From: Reticulascus tulasneorum
Lineage: Eukaryota; Ascomycota; Sordariomycetes; Glomerellales; Reticulascaceae
Assembly (NCBI GenBank): GCA_001557505.1
Contig: LSAX01000002.1
Coordinates: 1,860,001-1,924,000, forward strand
Direction of reading: 5' to 3'
DNA length: 64,000 nt
A program made the translations under genes and the position numbers. Shown here piece after piece: positions 45,401-56,704 of the stretch (position 1 is its first letter; each line of letters begins with the position of its first letter). The notes beneath the pieces were generated by a model. The model was not told where the DNA came from. It saw only the letters and a program-made list of their open reading frames with translations, and ran no database searches.

Positions 45401-46963
45401 TATCGGTATGTCTGTCACCATTGTGTCCAAAATGCTCACGCTAACAGCTGGGTTTAGATGGACTTCGAGGCCCTCTTATCGTTCACGATCCTTCGGCGCC
45501 ATATAAAGTTGATCAGGAGGTGACTTTGACTCTCTCGGACTTATATCACAAGGAGGCGCCATTTTTGATTAACTACTTTTTGTCTTCTGAGAACACGGAT
45601 CTGAACGGGGGTGCAGAACCAGTGCCTAATTCCGCCTTGATAAACGAGGCCCAGAGCGTTAAATTTCCTATTACGCCGGGGAAGACATATCTTTTCCGCA
45701 TTATCAACATGGGGGCCATTGCCGGAATGTACTTACAGTTTGATCAGCATACCATGACAGTTGTCGAGGTTGACGGCGTTTTTACCCAACCTCGAGAAGT
45801 TAACCAGCTGTTTGTCAGCGTTGCACAGCGGTACGCTGTTATCGTAAAGGCAAAGGCGTCTACTACCCAAAATTTCGCTATTGTCGCATCCATGAATACA
45901 AACATGTTTGGCTCAACGGTGACACCGCCAAATCAGCAAAGTAGTGTAAGTACTGGATCGATCAAAAGATTTTATCCTTTTGCTAATAGAGTAAGGTAAC
46001 TGCCTGGCTTGTCTATGACGCTGCCAAACCACTTCCTGCCCCCTTTAGCTTGCAGGTTCAACCCTTCGACGATGCTGTGTTCGTTCCATACGACCAGCAA
46101 CCACTTTTGGGTCCGGCCACATACTCGTGAGTCTCGCTACTTTCTGCTTCAAATGATTCGTAGAGATGTATTGACATTGTTTTGCAGTATCTTTCTCACC
46201 GCGGATTTTGGACCCAACAGTCAAGGTTCTACAAGAGGCATGTTCAATGGTGTCACTTACGTGCCCCAAAAAGTAAATAACCCCCTTTTCCATCGGATGC
46301 TGCGCTGTACAGAGATTAAGTCTTCGTCCAGGTTCCCACACTCTATACAGCCCTCACGGCGCCTGCCAATGTCCTCAACAACCCAAGCATCTACGGCGCC
46401 AACTCGATTCCGTACGTTCTGCCGTTTGGTGCTATCGTCGAAATCAACATCAACAACCACGACGACCGTGCCCATCCTTTCCATCTGCACGGCCACACCT
46501 TCCAAATTCTCCAGCGCGCCGATGGTGGCCCGAATTTTCCGGGATTGTACTCGACTCCCTCGATCCCAATGCGTCGCGATACGGTCGTCGTATATGGCGG
46601 TGGCGCTGCTGTCATCCGGTTCAAGGCCGACAACCCTGGTATCAACCTATTTCACTGCCATACGGAGTGGCATGTGGAGTCGGGGATGACGGCGACTTTT
46701 ATCGAAGCACCGACCGAGTTACAAGCGAGCAAACCATATATCCCTGTCAGCCACAAGGAAGTCTGCGATAACCATGGCATTCTAAGAAAAGGGAATGCCG
46801 CGGGTAATAACAAAGACTGGCTGAATTTGGCCGGCGCTAACACAGAGCCGCCGGTGAATAATTGGGGGTGAGTTCTAAAGCCTCTATGCATCATTATCTT
46901 ATATGCGAGTACCCAGGTACTAACTTTGTTAATCTTAGCGCTTTGGTAAATCCACCGGCTTAA
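42413..46963 (+). CDS. Secreted beta-propeller fused to Fet3-type multicopper oxidase
   Basis: Start 42413 gives a signal peptide (MIVVLYVLLALLPALVHS). About 14 exons keep one frame, roughly 1,200 residues. The first half (to about 44580) reads as a quinoprotein-like beta-propeller: repeated strands such as ELVVLVSSQNIIRVLDGATG, GTPIIDPATEIMYFYAKSY and GVALLDPAPFSGGGVKRIAI, and KVYIMDADNLGGF. A Pro run and a Ser/Thr-rich linker follow (44585-44950). The second half is a three-cupredoxin multicopper oxidase with all copper motifs: IHFHGIF, YWYHAHIGGQY, HPFHLHGHTF and LFHCHTEWHVESGM (axial Met). It resembles Fet3 ferroxidases but has no C-terminal membrane anchor (ends LVNPPA). Likely extracellular; substrate (Fe2+, phenols) not decided. 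Exon edges near 42490-42550 are uncertain. Confidence 0.85.
44590..44950 (+). repeat. Ser/Thr-rich low-complexity linker
   Basis: About 120 residues made mostly of Ser, Thr and Pro (STS, SSS, KPST words) separating the propeller from the oxidase; probably O-glycosylated and extended. It is encoded by imperfect short repeats of TCN/ACN codons. Confidence 0.85.
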
Positions 46964-48177
46964 AAGGGTATTCGCGCTTGATCGGCTGAGTATACGATTG
47001 GCTCTTTCTGTCTGCTTTGCGAGGTTCATCCTTTAGCACTTGGGTAATCGAAAGTGTTAAGAAAAGGAATATTTATAACAATATGTGTGATGTAACTAAC
47101 TAGACTTCGCTTCAATAGAATATTAATGTTTATATAGAGTTAGGGGTTGATTTTAGCTACTCTCTCATGGAATGGTTATATTATCTCAAGAGGCCAGGTA
47201 AACACATGTGCCGAGGGCGCATTAAGCTCAGTAATAGAAGATTTCATATCGCAGAGAGTGGTAGTCGGCCGTCTTCATCTTCCAGACTTGCGTGAGACCC
47301 TGTTGATGCTAGATACCGCCTACTCAGCAATCTGCAAGAGAGGCTCGAGGGATAAAATGTATAAGATGGCCAAAGGAAATATCAAAAATCCCCATGGACG
47401 AAGCTATAGCAACGGTGCAAGGCTAGGCTCCGCCATTGACGATGATTCGTACCCCCCCGTACCACGCCAATTCAAACTTTGGAAAGTAATGGTTTGTGTC
47501 ACTCTCAATCCAGTGCAATTTGTGCGAACACACCGCCTGCAGTGACAACACTTCAGCATCATGAACATTGTCGCCGAAACAAGCGGCACGGCTCAGCCTG
47601 TCACTCCCTTTCTTAGAGCAAGTCGAGCCATGTGGTCTCAACAATGTCTCGGACGAAGTTCCTCGGCCATGATACCCGCTGCAAGCCCAGAGTATCGGCC
47701 GCCACCCTTTTGAGAGATCTTTGTTCTATTAGGATCTGGACGCTAACCCGGGTCACTCCCGAGACCCTGCACTAATGACGGTGGGCATGGTGGAGTCCTG
47801 GTTATGTTGTGGCGTGTCTTATCTATGCAAGCCCAACTGTTACTCAGGATTGACCTGTCAGCCAGGGCATTTCGCGAGCTCACCGACAAACCAACCAAGC
47901 CAGCCCGGGTTCGCCTCCAGTTTCTGCATGAAGGCTAGCTAGAGCAAATGTCTCTGCGACCCCTCACCTGTATGACCTAAATGTCAAAGAAAGTCTCACC
48001 CAGGCCACTGACGCCCGCACGCATCCAACATGCTCCAATCTGACGGCTTTGAAAGAGAACGTCCATCCTCAAGCCTATAAAGACGACGTCTCCTCTCTAT
48101 AGGCTTCATCCAAATTGTAAAACTCCCTCCATAATCAGTTCCCAGCATCTGCCTACCTATCAGCACATTCCGCAAAC
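46964..48177. other. Intergenic between oxidase fusion and pyranose oxidase
   Basis: An open frame at 47147-47545 (+, 132 codons) has no recognisable domain and sits in a low-complexity AT-rich setting. The 150 bp before 48178 look like a promoter with a pyrimidine-rich leader. Otherwise empty. Confidence 0.45.
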
Positions 48178-50242
48178 ATGGTTGTTGTACCTAAGTCAGC
48201 TCAGATCGAAGATGTCAACGTCCTCATCATCGGCTCTGGCCCTATCGGGGCAACTTTCGCTCAGAGGCTTGTCGCTGCTGGCCAGAAGGTCGTAATGATT
48301 GATATTGGAGAACAGTTAGGCTCTGCTCCGATTCATGAAAATTAATGTGCTGACACTGGTCATAAAGAGCCACTCGACGCGTTGGCGACCATAAAAAAAA
48401 CAGTGTTGCAGCCCAGAAGGATATCAGTCTTTTCACTAAGTGAGTGCCTTCTGGCATCGGCATGGAACCAGAGTTAAATGAATACTAATCTTAATTTAAC
48501 AGTGTTGTCAAGGTAGCCGTTCCCTTGAAGCAAGGTTAAATAGCATTGTAATACTGATCAGTACTAGGGAGAGTTGCACACGTTGTCTATCCCTACCAAC
48601 ACGACAACGACATATCTTGAGCCGTCCTCTTGGGATCCGACGTGAGCAACAACCCGTCTGGCTACAAGACACATGATATCAGCTGACAGAACCCAAGAGC
48701 CTGCGAGCTGTCCTACCTGCAGAATGGTCAGAATCCAAACCAAAGTGCTTGGGACAACCTGCCAGCTGCTGCCGCTACCCGTGTGGTTGGTGGAATGGGA
48801 TCACATTGGACGTGCTGCACGCCGCGACAGCACCCTTTGGAAAGATCAACCCTCTTTACTGACGCCGAATGGAGCAATCTCTACAAGCAGGCGGAAGCGC
48901 TGTTCCGCACCAACAGTACCTCATTTGACGACTCGATCCGCCAGCAGCTGGTGAAGCACGTCCTGCAGGATGCATACAAGGACCGTGAGATCTTAAGTAT
49001 GCCGCTTGCATGCCAGCGCAGCGAGCAGAACACGTCATACGTCGAGTGGACGTCTACGGCGACGATTCTCGGGAAGCTCTCCGAGCCCAAGTACAATGGC
49101 GACATGTTCCAGATTCGACCCAACACGCAGTGCGTCAAACTTCAGATCGATGATTCAACTGGGCAGATTGCCTGGGCACTCGTGAAGGATCTGGAGACGG
49201 ACAAGAAATACTACATCCGAGCGAGGAAATACGTCGTCTGTGCTGGTGCAGTGATGACACCCGGCATTCTGTTCAATTCCGGGTTCACCCCCGATACAAT
49301 GCCGCCCTTGGTAAGCCACGGCATCTAGACCGAGAGATATCCTACCTTAACCACAATCCCATTAACAACTGCAAATGACAACAGGGACGCTACATGACTG
49401 AGCAGACAATGTCATTCTGCCAGGTCGTTCTCCACCGGTCGTTGGTCGATAACGTCAAAAACGACCCCTACAACCTCGGCTGGAAGAAGAAGGTAGAAGA
49501 GCACCATCAGATCTCCCCCAAAGATCCGCTGCCATTTCCGTTCAGCGACCCGGATCCGCAGTGCTACTTCCCCTTCTCCAAGACGCACCCGTGGCATACA
49601 CAGATCCACCGAGATGCCTTCGGCTACGGTGAGATTGCCGGGAACATCGACCAGCGACTGGTAGTGGACTTCCGATGGTTCTCTCATGTCAAGCCGGTTG
49701 CAACAAATTTTGTCGAGTTCTCGAACACTGTAAAGGATGAGTTTGGGATGCCACAGGTGAGCCATGTCTCGATCATACCCTTGTGTTCGTTGAATTATGC
49801 CAACATCAACCTCTTCTAGCCAACCTTTCACTTCAGACTAAGTGATGAGGACGCCGATGTCTGCCATCGCATGATCAACGAGTGAGTTATGTATCAGACA
49901 GTTATCTACTAAAGATGTGACGTGTTTGTCAACTAACACAAGTACCTAACCAATAGCATGGTCGATGTGGCAAGGAATATTGGTGGCTTCCTTCCGGGCG
50001 CAGAGCCGAAATACCTTGTCCCAGGTTCAGCACTGCACATCTGCGGCACGTACCGAGCAGGTACGTCGAAGGATGACAGTGTTGTGGACCGTACCGGCAA
50101 GGTTTGGGGGCAGAACGACTTGGTTCTGGGAGGTTGTGGAGTTATTCCTACCGGGAATGCGTCCAACCCCACGATCACGGCAGCTTGCTTTGCTATTGCT
50201 GCAGCTGACCAACTTGTAAAAGATCTCCAGCGGCGTGCTTAG
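48178..50242 (+). CDS. Pyranose 2-oxidase (GMC flavoprotein)
   Basis: Eight exons: 48178-48314, 48368-48439, 48503-48512, 48568-48641, 48698-49310, 49385-49756, 49820-49881 and 49957-50242. The N-terminal FAD motif is [17 protein letters not shown]; the flavinylation-type motif is [12 protein letters not shown] with His as the covalent FAD site in relatives; the C-terminal segment [12 protein letters not shown], then [16 protein letters not shown] carries the active-site His and Asn. The enzyme oxidises aldopyranoses such as glucose at C-2 with O2 or quinones, giving 2-keto-sugars and H2O2. No signal peptide is visible, as is common in this family. Exon 3 is only 10 nt, needed to restore the frame of FTNVVKGEL. 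It lies 1.2 kb downstream of the propeller/copper-oxidase gene on the same strand. Confidence 0.92.
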
Positions 50243-50921
50243 GAGGGGTGCTTGAGCCCTTGTCGGCGGAACCAAGTATTCTGTTGTGGGACCTCTATTA
50301 GAGAATATTATACTTGAATCAATCAAATTATTCTAAGGAATTGCGGAGTCCGCCTGTAGCTTGTACCGCTTCAAGCTGTGGACAGATCAACTGGTACATC
50401 AAATCATTTAGTGATACGCTTGTCCCGCGCAGAGATAGCTCCTGTCTTTGGTAAGATAGGCTATTAATTAAATGCCAAATACAGATCATTCACAAGTATC
50501 TCAGAGTTTGTAGCGTTGTCGAAGGTTCACGTAGAGCGTACATTCTAGGATATTACTCATTCGGCGAAGTAATGGACAGGAATTACAGTTCTTTATCTTG
50601 CGGTGTCAGCTTACAAGTCTTCGGAACTTAGACGAGGCTCACGACACAGCCGGGATTACTAGTTCATGCCTGTATTGTCTTCTGACTAGGGATCTGCTTG
50701 CTAGGGACAATCTCTCTCTCGTAAACGTACGGGCAAACAACCTGTTAGAGGCTGCGGAAAGCTGGAGATAGAAGTACACTATGCGCATCAGTTGTAGTGT
50801 CCTTAGATGTGTATGCAACGGCATGCAGCCCGCGGTTATATGGGAGCCTATCAAGGCAAAATGGACAGGTCAACACTGATATCCGTATAATCATTCCTCA
50901 GTTCACCAAAGATTCAAAAGG
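50243..50921. other. Convergent spacer
   Basis: 680 bp between two convergent genes; no ORF of interest on either strand. Confidence 0.5.
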
Positions 50922-51602
50922 CTATAGTAGTAAAAAGGCCAGGATATAAGTACAAAACACACCTGCTACAGAGGGTATCAAACTTCGCGTATCACTCGTC
51001 CCTCCGCTCCGTAAGCCCTCAGCCGGAGCCGGCTCCTTTGGCGGTACCAACGATGGCCGCGTCACAAATGGCTTCGTTGCTATGACAGTCACCCGCGCAA
51101 CCGCAGTAGTTTGCGTCGGAGCAAATGTGATTGAAGGAAATCCACACTGGGCCATGATCTCGGCAATATCTTTTGGGAACCATTAGTAATTCGCGGTATT
51201 GAATACAAGCCAGTCATCGGAATTGATACCTTCATTCGCCTCAATGGCAGTAGCATTCTGAGCAATGCATCCCGCACAGAGACCTGCGATGTTGGCAACG
51301 TCGAAGCTGGTGTTTTGGCAAACGCAGGCTTTTTCGAGGGCATCCTCCTGCGCATCTTTCGCGTCCGAGCCGTCACCGTCATCACGGATCTCGAGCTGCC
51401 ATCTTCGTTGCAAGCTTTGACGCTGTGAAGCTACTTGTTGCTCCGCGCTAATGTCGCAGGTAGTCGTGAGCTGGACGATGGGTTCACAGACTGCCAAGCA
51501 CGAAGGTGGCACATCTTTTGCCTCGAGCTCTTCAGCGCATGCAATGGTAACAAGAGCCGCAAGGAGAAGAAGGAGGATACTGTGATCACTATGCATCCTC
51601 AC
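50922..51602 (-). CDS. CAP22-like Cys-rich GPI-anchored surface protein
   Basis: Two exons (51230-51602 and 50922-51169, intron 60 nt), about 206 residues. The N-terminus is a signal peptide (ILLLLLAALVTIACA). The Cys-rich ectodomain has CLAVCEPIVQLTTTCDI, then ACVCQNTSFDVANIAGLCAGCI, and EDIAEIMAQCGFPS after the splice. A Thr/Pro-rich region follows, then a C-terminal hydrophobic tail (LIPSVAGVFCTYILAFLLL) with small residues before it, as in GPI-anchor signals. The pattern matches the fungal CAP22 group, named from an appressorium-induced protein of Colletotrichum, and is widespread in ascomycetes. A wall or plasma-membrane location is likely; the role is unknown. Met at residue 3 is an alternative start. 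Confidence 0.8.
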
Positions 51603-52362
51603 TGTTGGATTCGAAGGTCCAAGAGGCTATAACCCGTAGAAAATAGTGCAGAACTAATTACAAAATAGAGATGGGTCCAGGGTGGATGAGCTCTTAAGGA
51701 ATGTGGTCGCGTGCCCACCTGCGGCACCAGATGCCGAGTGCTTATCATGCCTTCAAGTCCACACAAGAAACAGACAAGAACAGACGGTTCTTGCGCCCAA
51801 GTTGAGATACTAAACTCGAGTCCAAAAGTCGGATGAAACATCAAGCCTCCTCCGGCGGGCCGTCTTGGCAAGCTCTGTGACCCCCGGTTGGCCGCAACTA
51901 CAACGCCGAAACACTTGGCGGTCGCACTCAGAGATCAAGCGACAAAACAATCTAAATTTGGAAATTGAACACCATGTTTTTTTTAAATCTTGAAGCAGAG
52001 GATCTGCAGTGGCGCTTGAGCATAGACCTGCCATCTGAGGTGGACTGCCTTTTTTGCTAGTTTCAGTTGATATTTTGAGTAATTCGCTAGATAACTACAT
52101 CTGTATGGTGACATCAGTTGAGCAGGTCCCGCTACTCGTGGAACATGACGTTTTTATGCTTGTAGCTCAAATTCAATGTTGAGATATGCCGACTGGGACG
52201 CAACGTTTGCCCTGGTTATTGTTCCAATCAAGCGTTTCCTTATCCAAGAATAGTTGCGATAACGGCTCAAGATGAAGAATCCAAGATGCAGGATCCCCCA
52301 ATCTCATTAACTTCGTGTGCAGAATTTTCATTCGAGTTGAATACGCTACAAGTCTCGCAAGG
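51603..52362. other. Intergenic spacer
   Basis: Contains the promoter of the CAP22-like gene and the 3' flank of the helicase gene. No ORF with recognisable content was seen. Confidence 0.5.
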
Positions 52363-55300
52363 TTAACCCCAGGTTCCTCCACCGCCGCCAGACCTGCCAA
52401 CCTTCCTCTGGGCGCTCAGCCTCCAATCATCCTCACCGGCAAACTTATTATATAGTGGTTGAATACGCTCTGCCTTCTTCCGTTTGGAAAGCCGATCTGT
52501 CGGCGCAACCTTGAAGAAGGTAGGCGCTGCATCTACAAGCCACTTTGGTTCGATGCTTGTCGTGCAATGCATGTACTCCTTAGTTGTCAGGACAAGGGTA
52601 TGGTAGATGACCCACTCCGCCTGCTTGCCGAACAGCGCCGAGCTGGGATGTAAATAAACAGGCGTGCCTTCAATGAGTGTCTTATAACCTTCTTGAGGAT
52701 CCTTTCGCGCCGCGTTGCGGAAGAACCCTGTGCAAAGAGCCTGCCGCACCTTCTGGGTTGTTCTGCCACAGCTCACAACGGGATGACGATACCGGTCCAT
52801 GATCTTGACAAGTTGGTCGTGGACATCTTTAGCCCGTTTCATCGACCGAGCTTGGATGAAGTTTTCGAAACACCAAGGACTGGAGTAGCCGCTTAGCTTC
52901 CAGGAGTTGTATACATTGAGGAGGGTGAGATGGTCGCCATGAGGGTCGTGGAACTTGGATTTTTTCTGGTCTGCTTGGGTCTGCTTCTCCTTTGGACGGT
53001 AGAATACATTTGGGAGATTTAGCATGGCAACTATAATCAACATCTCTGCCGAGCAGCCCATATCAACGGACATGATCAGCACTTTGGCCAAGGAAGGCTC
53101 CATAGGGAAGTCGGCCATCTTTCTCCCCAACCGGGTCAAGAGGCCTTCGTCGTCGAGAGCGCTGAGGGCATACAACTCCTCCAGCGCGGTGAGCATAGTG
53201 TTAATTGGCGGTGGATCCATGAAGTCGAAGTGGAGTAGATCGTTGATACCCATCGCTTTAAGCATGAGAATGGTGAGGGAGAGATTCTGGCGTTGGATTT
53301 CGGGGATAGTGGTAGGCAGCATCTCAGATTGATACGCTGCTTCAGTGTAGAGTCTGAAGCATTTGCCTGGGCCGGTTCTGCCTGCACGACCAGCTCTTTG
53401 ATTCGCTTGAGCTTGAGAAATTGGCGTGACGACCAACGAGTCCATACCGAGTTTAGGATCGTATGCGTTCTGTTTCACGAAGCCAGGGTCAACGACATAG
53501 TAGATATTGTCGATAGTAATAGAGGTTTCCGCAATATTCGTCGCAATGACAACTTTTCGAGTTCCAGGCGGTGCAGGATCGAAGATGCGGCTCTGCATCT
53601 CACTTGGAAGCGCCGAGTACACTGGCAAGATGAGAAGCTCCGGAACGTTCGGGCCAAGAGCTTTCATTCGCTCGAAAAGAATCTCGCATGATGTGTCAAT
53701 TTCTTCCTGTCCAGTCAGAAAGAGAAGGATATCGCCGGGTGGTTCTGTCAAATGAATCTGCATAATTGTTACCAAGGCGGCATCGAGATAATCCGACTCA
53801 GGTTCCCTCGAATATAAGATTTCCACTGGAAATGTTCGTCCCGGAATAGTGAAGATAGGACACTCGTTGAAGTACGAAGAGAACTTGTCGGCATCGAGTG
53901 TGGCCGATGTGACAATGACTTTCATGTCGTGCCTGCGCTTGAGAGTCTTCTTCAACAGCGCAAAGAGAACATCAGTTGAAATTGTCCGCTCGTGGGCCTC
54001 ATCCAACATGATGACGGAGTAGCGCTTGAGATCAGGGTCCATGAGGATCTCACGCTGAAGCATGCCGTCAGTCATATACTTGATCTTGGTGCGTGGGCTG
54101 GTGTGATCTTCGAATCGAATTGTGTACCCGACTTCCTCGCCGAGCAGACACCCAACTTCTTCAGATACACGCTTTGCGACTGACATGGCAGCGACTCGAC
54201 GCGGCTGAGTACACCCAATCATGCCGTTGTTTGCGAAACCTGCTTCCGCCAAGTACTGAGTCAACTGTGTAGTCTTACCGGAGCCGGTCTCGCCAATAAC
54301 AACAAGTATCTGATTTGCTCTCACTGCACTAATCAACTTGTCTTTGAGAGCGTAGACAGGTAGCGATTCCCGTTGTTGCTTGATAGTCATGCTCGTTCGT
54401 TTGCCAAATGACTGGTCTTTGGGCTGAACAACCCGTTTCCACTCTGGCACCGCGTCATTCTTCGCCTGCTGTATCTTGGTGTTCCTCAGGTCGCTCGCGA
54501 ATTTCCGCTTATCTGGATCAGCCATGGGATCATTCCATTGCGCCGACAAATCGACCTTCGGCTCATCCTCTGCGGCCGCTTCGGCTTCCTGTTGTCTCAA
54601 GTCTTTGCGTTCCTTCGCAAGAGCGGTGCCAGACATGGCCGCACGATTCATCGAGCCATCAGGCGCCTTTACAACTCTGATGGGTGACAATTCGAGGGAC
54701 TGTTTCGTTTGCCCGGCAAGAAATGGCGGTTCCTCGTCTCGAACCTCGATATCAACCTCCTCTTCCAGCTCCATTTCAGCATCACCCCTTAGAGTCGCAT
54801 GATACTCCTCTTCTAGGTCGGGATAGTCGGAAGCTTTCGCGACACCAGACGCGATAAGCTGCCGAATTTCCCATCGCTCTGGAGACGTCATTCGCTTCTT
54901 TTGCCTGCGTGGGGGGCCCAGGTCTTGCCGAGGACCATTATCAACCACAGTGTCGTGTCCGTTCCTGCCACCACCTATGGCTTCCATATTTGCGCCGGAC
55001 GATATCCTTACTTGGGGAACGAGATCCATCCCCGTCTCTTGGTCAACCTCCTTCATCGAGAGACCTATACGGGTGCCCTCTATGCTAATCACCTTCACCT
55101 TGACAGGCTGTCCCTTGGAAACAAGGTCCGAAGGGTGGTTCACACGCTGGCCATCCGCCAGCCTAGAAACATGTACCAGCCCGTCAACCTTGCCTCGGAC
55201 TCCACTCAGATTCACGAAGGCTCCAAAATCCTTGAGACCGGTGACGTGGCCATCATACACTTTGTGCATCTGCGGCTCATCGTCAACCTCTCGCTCGGGC

Positions 55301-55989
55301 ACTCGTATGGGGGGTTCGTCATATTCGTCAGCGTTTCGCCGACTCCGTTGCTTGAGAGAAGGTCTGAAATCGTCCTCGTCGTCGTGCCGCCTCCCTCGAC
55401 CCCTTGATCCGGAGCGGTCCCTGCGCCTCCGTCGCTCCTTGGACCTCGAGCGATCTCTTCGTTTCCGCCTTGACTCCCGTCCATCTTCTGGGCTGCGACT
55501 CCGCTTCCGCGACGACTTCTCCTCACGCGCTCTACCCTCTAAGCCCTCCAAAAGAGCAAGTGTATCATCAAAAGCATCGGCGCCAATCACATCCGGTTCC
55601 TTGTCGGGAACAGCCAGGCCTTTGAATATCTGTTCTTTCTCTGCTGTGGTTCGATGATGCTCGTTGCTACCACCGTTGGCTTCTCGTTTTCGTTGACCTT
55701 TGAGTTTCGGATGCATAGCAAGAACTAGTCTGTCAATGCTCTCGACTAGACTGGGTGGGAAATCGGCGCCCATGCCAGCCAGTTTCTTCTTAAAGTCATC
55801 GAAGGAACTGCTTTCGGTCCGCTGGAAGATGATGAACTCGGCCAGGGTTTTATCGCTGACGCCAAGATGATTCTGCAGCTCAGAAGTGACCTTCGACACC
55901 AGCGACAAGAGCTCGAGGCTCAACAGGTCGTCATCCATGATGGCGTCTTTCAAGGTGGGAGATGAAGTAGTGATTTCAACGTCGTTCAA
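52363..55989 (-). CDS. PRP22: Prp22/DHX8 DEAH-box splicing helicase
   Basis: Single exon, 1208 residues from 55989; the Met at 55938 is an alternative start. Order: N-terminal PWI-like helical region (1-95), Arg/Ser- and charge-rich stretch (155-235), S1 RNA-binding domain (243-315: HVTGLKDFGAFVNLSG), then the DEAH helicase core with Walker A GETGSGKT (566-573), TQPRRVAAMSVAKRV, LDEAHERT (DEAH 663-666), VTSATL, FLTGQEEIDT and QRAGRAGRTGPGKCFRLYTE, and C-terminal winged-helix, ratchet and OB-fold regions. Prp22 proofreads exon ligation and releases mature mRNA from the spliceosome in the nucleus; human DHX8 has the same S1 plus DEAH layout. Length is typical. The Gly-rich end (SGGGGGTWG) is a small tail. 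Confidence 0.97.
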   Translation of the reverse strand: MNDVEITTSSPTLKDAIMDDDLLSLELLSLVSKVTSELQNHLGVSDKTLAEFIIFQRTESSSFDDFKKKLAGMGADFPPSLVESIDRLVLAMHPKLKGQRKREANGGSNEHHRTTAEKEQIFKGLAVPDKEPDVIGADAFDDTLALLEGLEGRAREEKSSRKRSRSPEDGRESRRKRRDRSRSKERRRRRDRSGSRGRGRRHDDEDDFRPSLKQRSRRNADEYDEPPIRVPEREVDDEPQMHKVYDGHVTGLKDFGAFVNLSGVRGKVDGLVHVSRLADGQRVNHPSDLVSKGQPVKVKVISIEGTRIGLSMKEVDQETGMDLVPQVRISSGANMEAIGGGRNGHDTVVDNGPRQDLGPPRRQKKRMTSPERWEIRQLIASGVAKASDYPDLEEEYHATLRGDAEMELEEEVDIEVRDEEPPFLAGQTKQSLELSPIRVVKAPDGSMNRAAMSGTALAKERKDLRQQEAEAAAEDEPKVDLSAQWNDPMADPDKRKFASDLRNTKIQQAKNDAVPEWKRVVQPKDQSFGKRTSMTIKQQRESLPVYALKDKLISAVRANQILVVIGETGSGKTTQLTQYLAEAGFANNGMIGCTQPRRVAAMSVAKRVSEEVGCLLGEEVGYTIRFEDHTSPRTKIKYMTDGMLQREILMDPDLKRYSVIMLDEAHERTISTDVLFALLKKTLKRRHDMKVIVTSATLDADKFSSYFNECPIFTIPGRTFPVEILYSREPESDYLDAALVTIMQIHLTEPPGDILLFLTGQEEIDTSCEILFERMKALGPNVPELLILPVYSALPSEMQSRIFDPAPPGTRKVVIATNIAETSITIDNIYYVVDPGFVKQNAYDPKLGMDSLVVTPISQAQANQRAGRAGRTGPGKCFRLYTEAAYQSEMLPTTIPEIQRQNLSLTILMLKAMGINDLLHFDFMDPPPINTMLTALEELYALSALDDEGLLTRLGRKMADFPMEPSLAKVLIMSVDMGCSAEMLIIVAMLNLPNVFYRPKEKQTQADQKKSKFHDPHGDHLTLLNVYNSWKLSGYSSPWCFENFIQARSMKRAKDVHDQLVKIMDRYRHPVVSCGRTTQKVRQALCTGFFRNAARKDPQEGYKTLIEGTPVYLHPSSALFGKQAEWVIYHTLVLTTKEYMHCTTSIEPKWLVDAAPTFFKVAPTDRLSKRKKAERIQPLYNKFAGEDDWRLSAQRKVGRSGGGGGTWG

Positions 55990-56704
55990 CGCGCAAGGCT
56001 GTATACCTGAGGTAAGGCACGTAGAAAAAGTTGTCGGTGGGGCTGCGCACGGACCATATCTTTGTCACGGACCTGCAGCCGTGTGCGTGGGTGTGGCGAT
56101 TTGGCCACCTCAAAGTAAGGGTGGCCGTATATCTTGAATCATGTACCTGCTTTTCTGAGCAGGGGCAAAATTCCAAGTAATCTCGGGTTCGACGATTTGA
56201 CGACGCCATGGGCATTCCACTTACCAGTGCATTACGTGGCCAGCTATTATCTAGAGGATCTCTTTGAGGAAACCATGGCAGGGCTTAGATTATCACAAGA
56301 ACACGTTGAGGCACTAATTATAGCTCACTATCACAAAGTGTATTGTCACGGTGCGGACGCAAGCAGTTTTGTAGTCTGGAGAGTCAAGCACAAGATGCAG
56401 TATAGTTGCGAAAGTGCAATTCCTTGGATTTTGACTATATGGTGCCCGTAAACGCCCATCGAACACTAGTAATGCAACAAAAGCCATCGTCATCATGAAA
56501 TGGATGCCAGGGCTGTCCTATGAGGATCAGGTTCTATTCGCACTCGTAAAACCATATGCTATATCTGGGTATTTTGTGACGCGCAACTCTCTCTGCCTCC
56601 CTCGCGCGCGCTCTCTCTCACGCCGATGCCTTGCCTCTTTCGTAGGCCAGACCTTTTCTCCCAATAGTCCCCAACGCCGAGAGTGGCCAGTCTTTCCTTT
56701 TCGG
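55990..56704. promoter_or_regulatory. Upstream region of PRP22 / 3' flank of the kinase gene
   Basis: 715 bp between two minus-strand genes. A CT-rich stretch at about 56584-56625 (plus strand CTCTCTCTGCC-type, GCGCGCTCTCTCTC) is a simple-sequence patch. No gene was recognised. Confidence 0.45.

Noticed and set aside
47147..47545. 132-codon plus-strand ORF
   Set aside because: No domain, low-complexity setting, no splice or promoter support.
48641..48700. Apparent frameshift in pyranose 2-oxidase
   Set aside because: Using the acceptor CCCAAG instead of GACAG restores the frame ([14 protein letters not shown]), so no lesion is needed.
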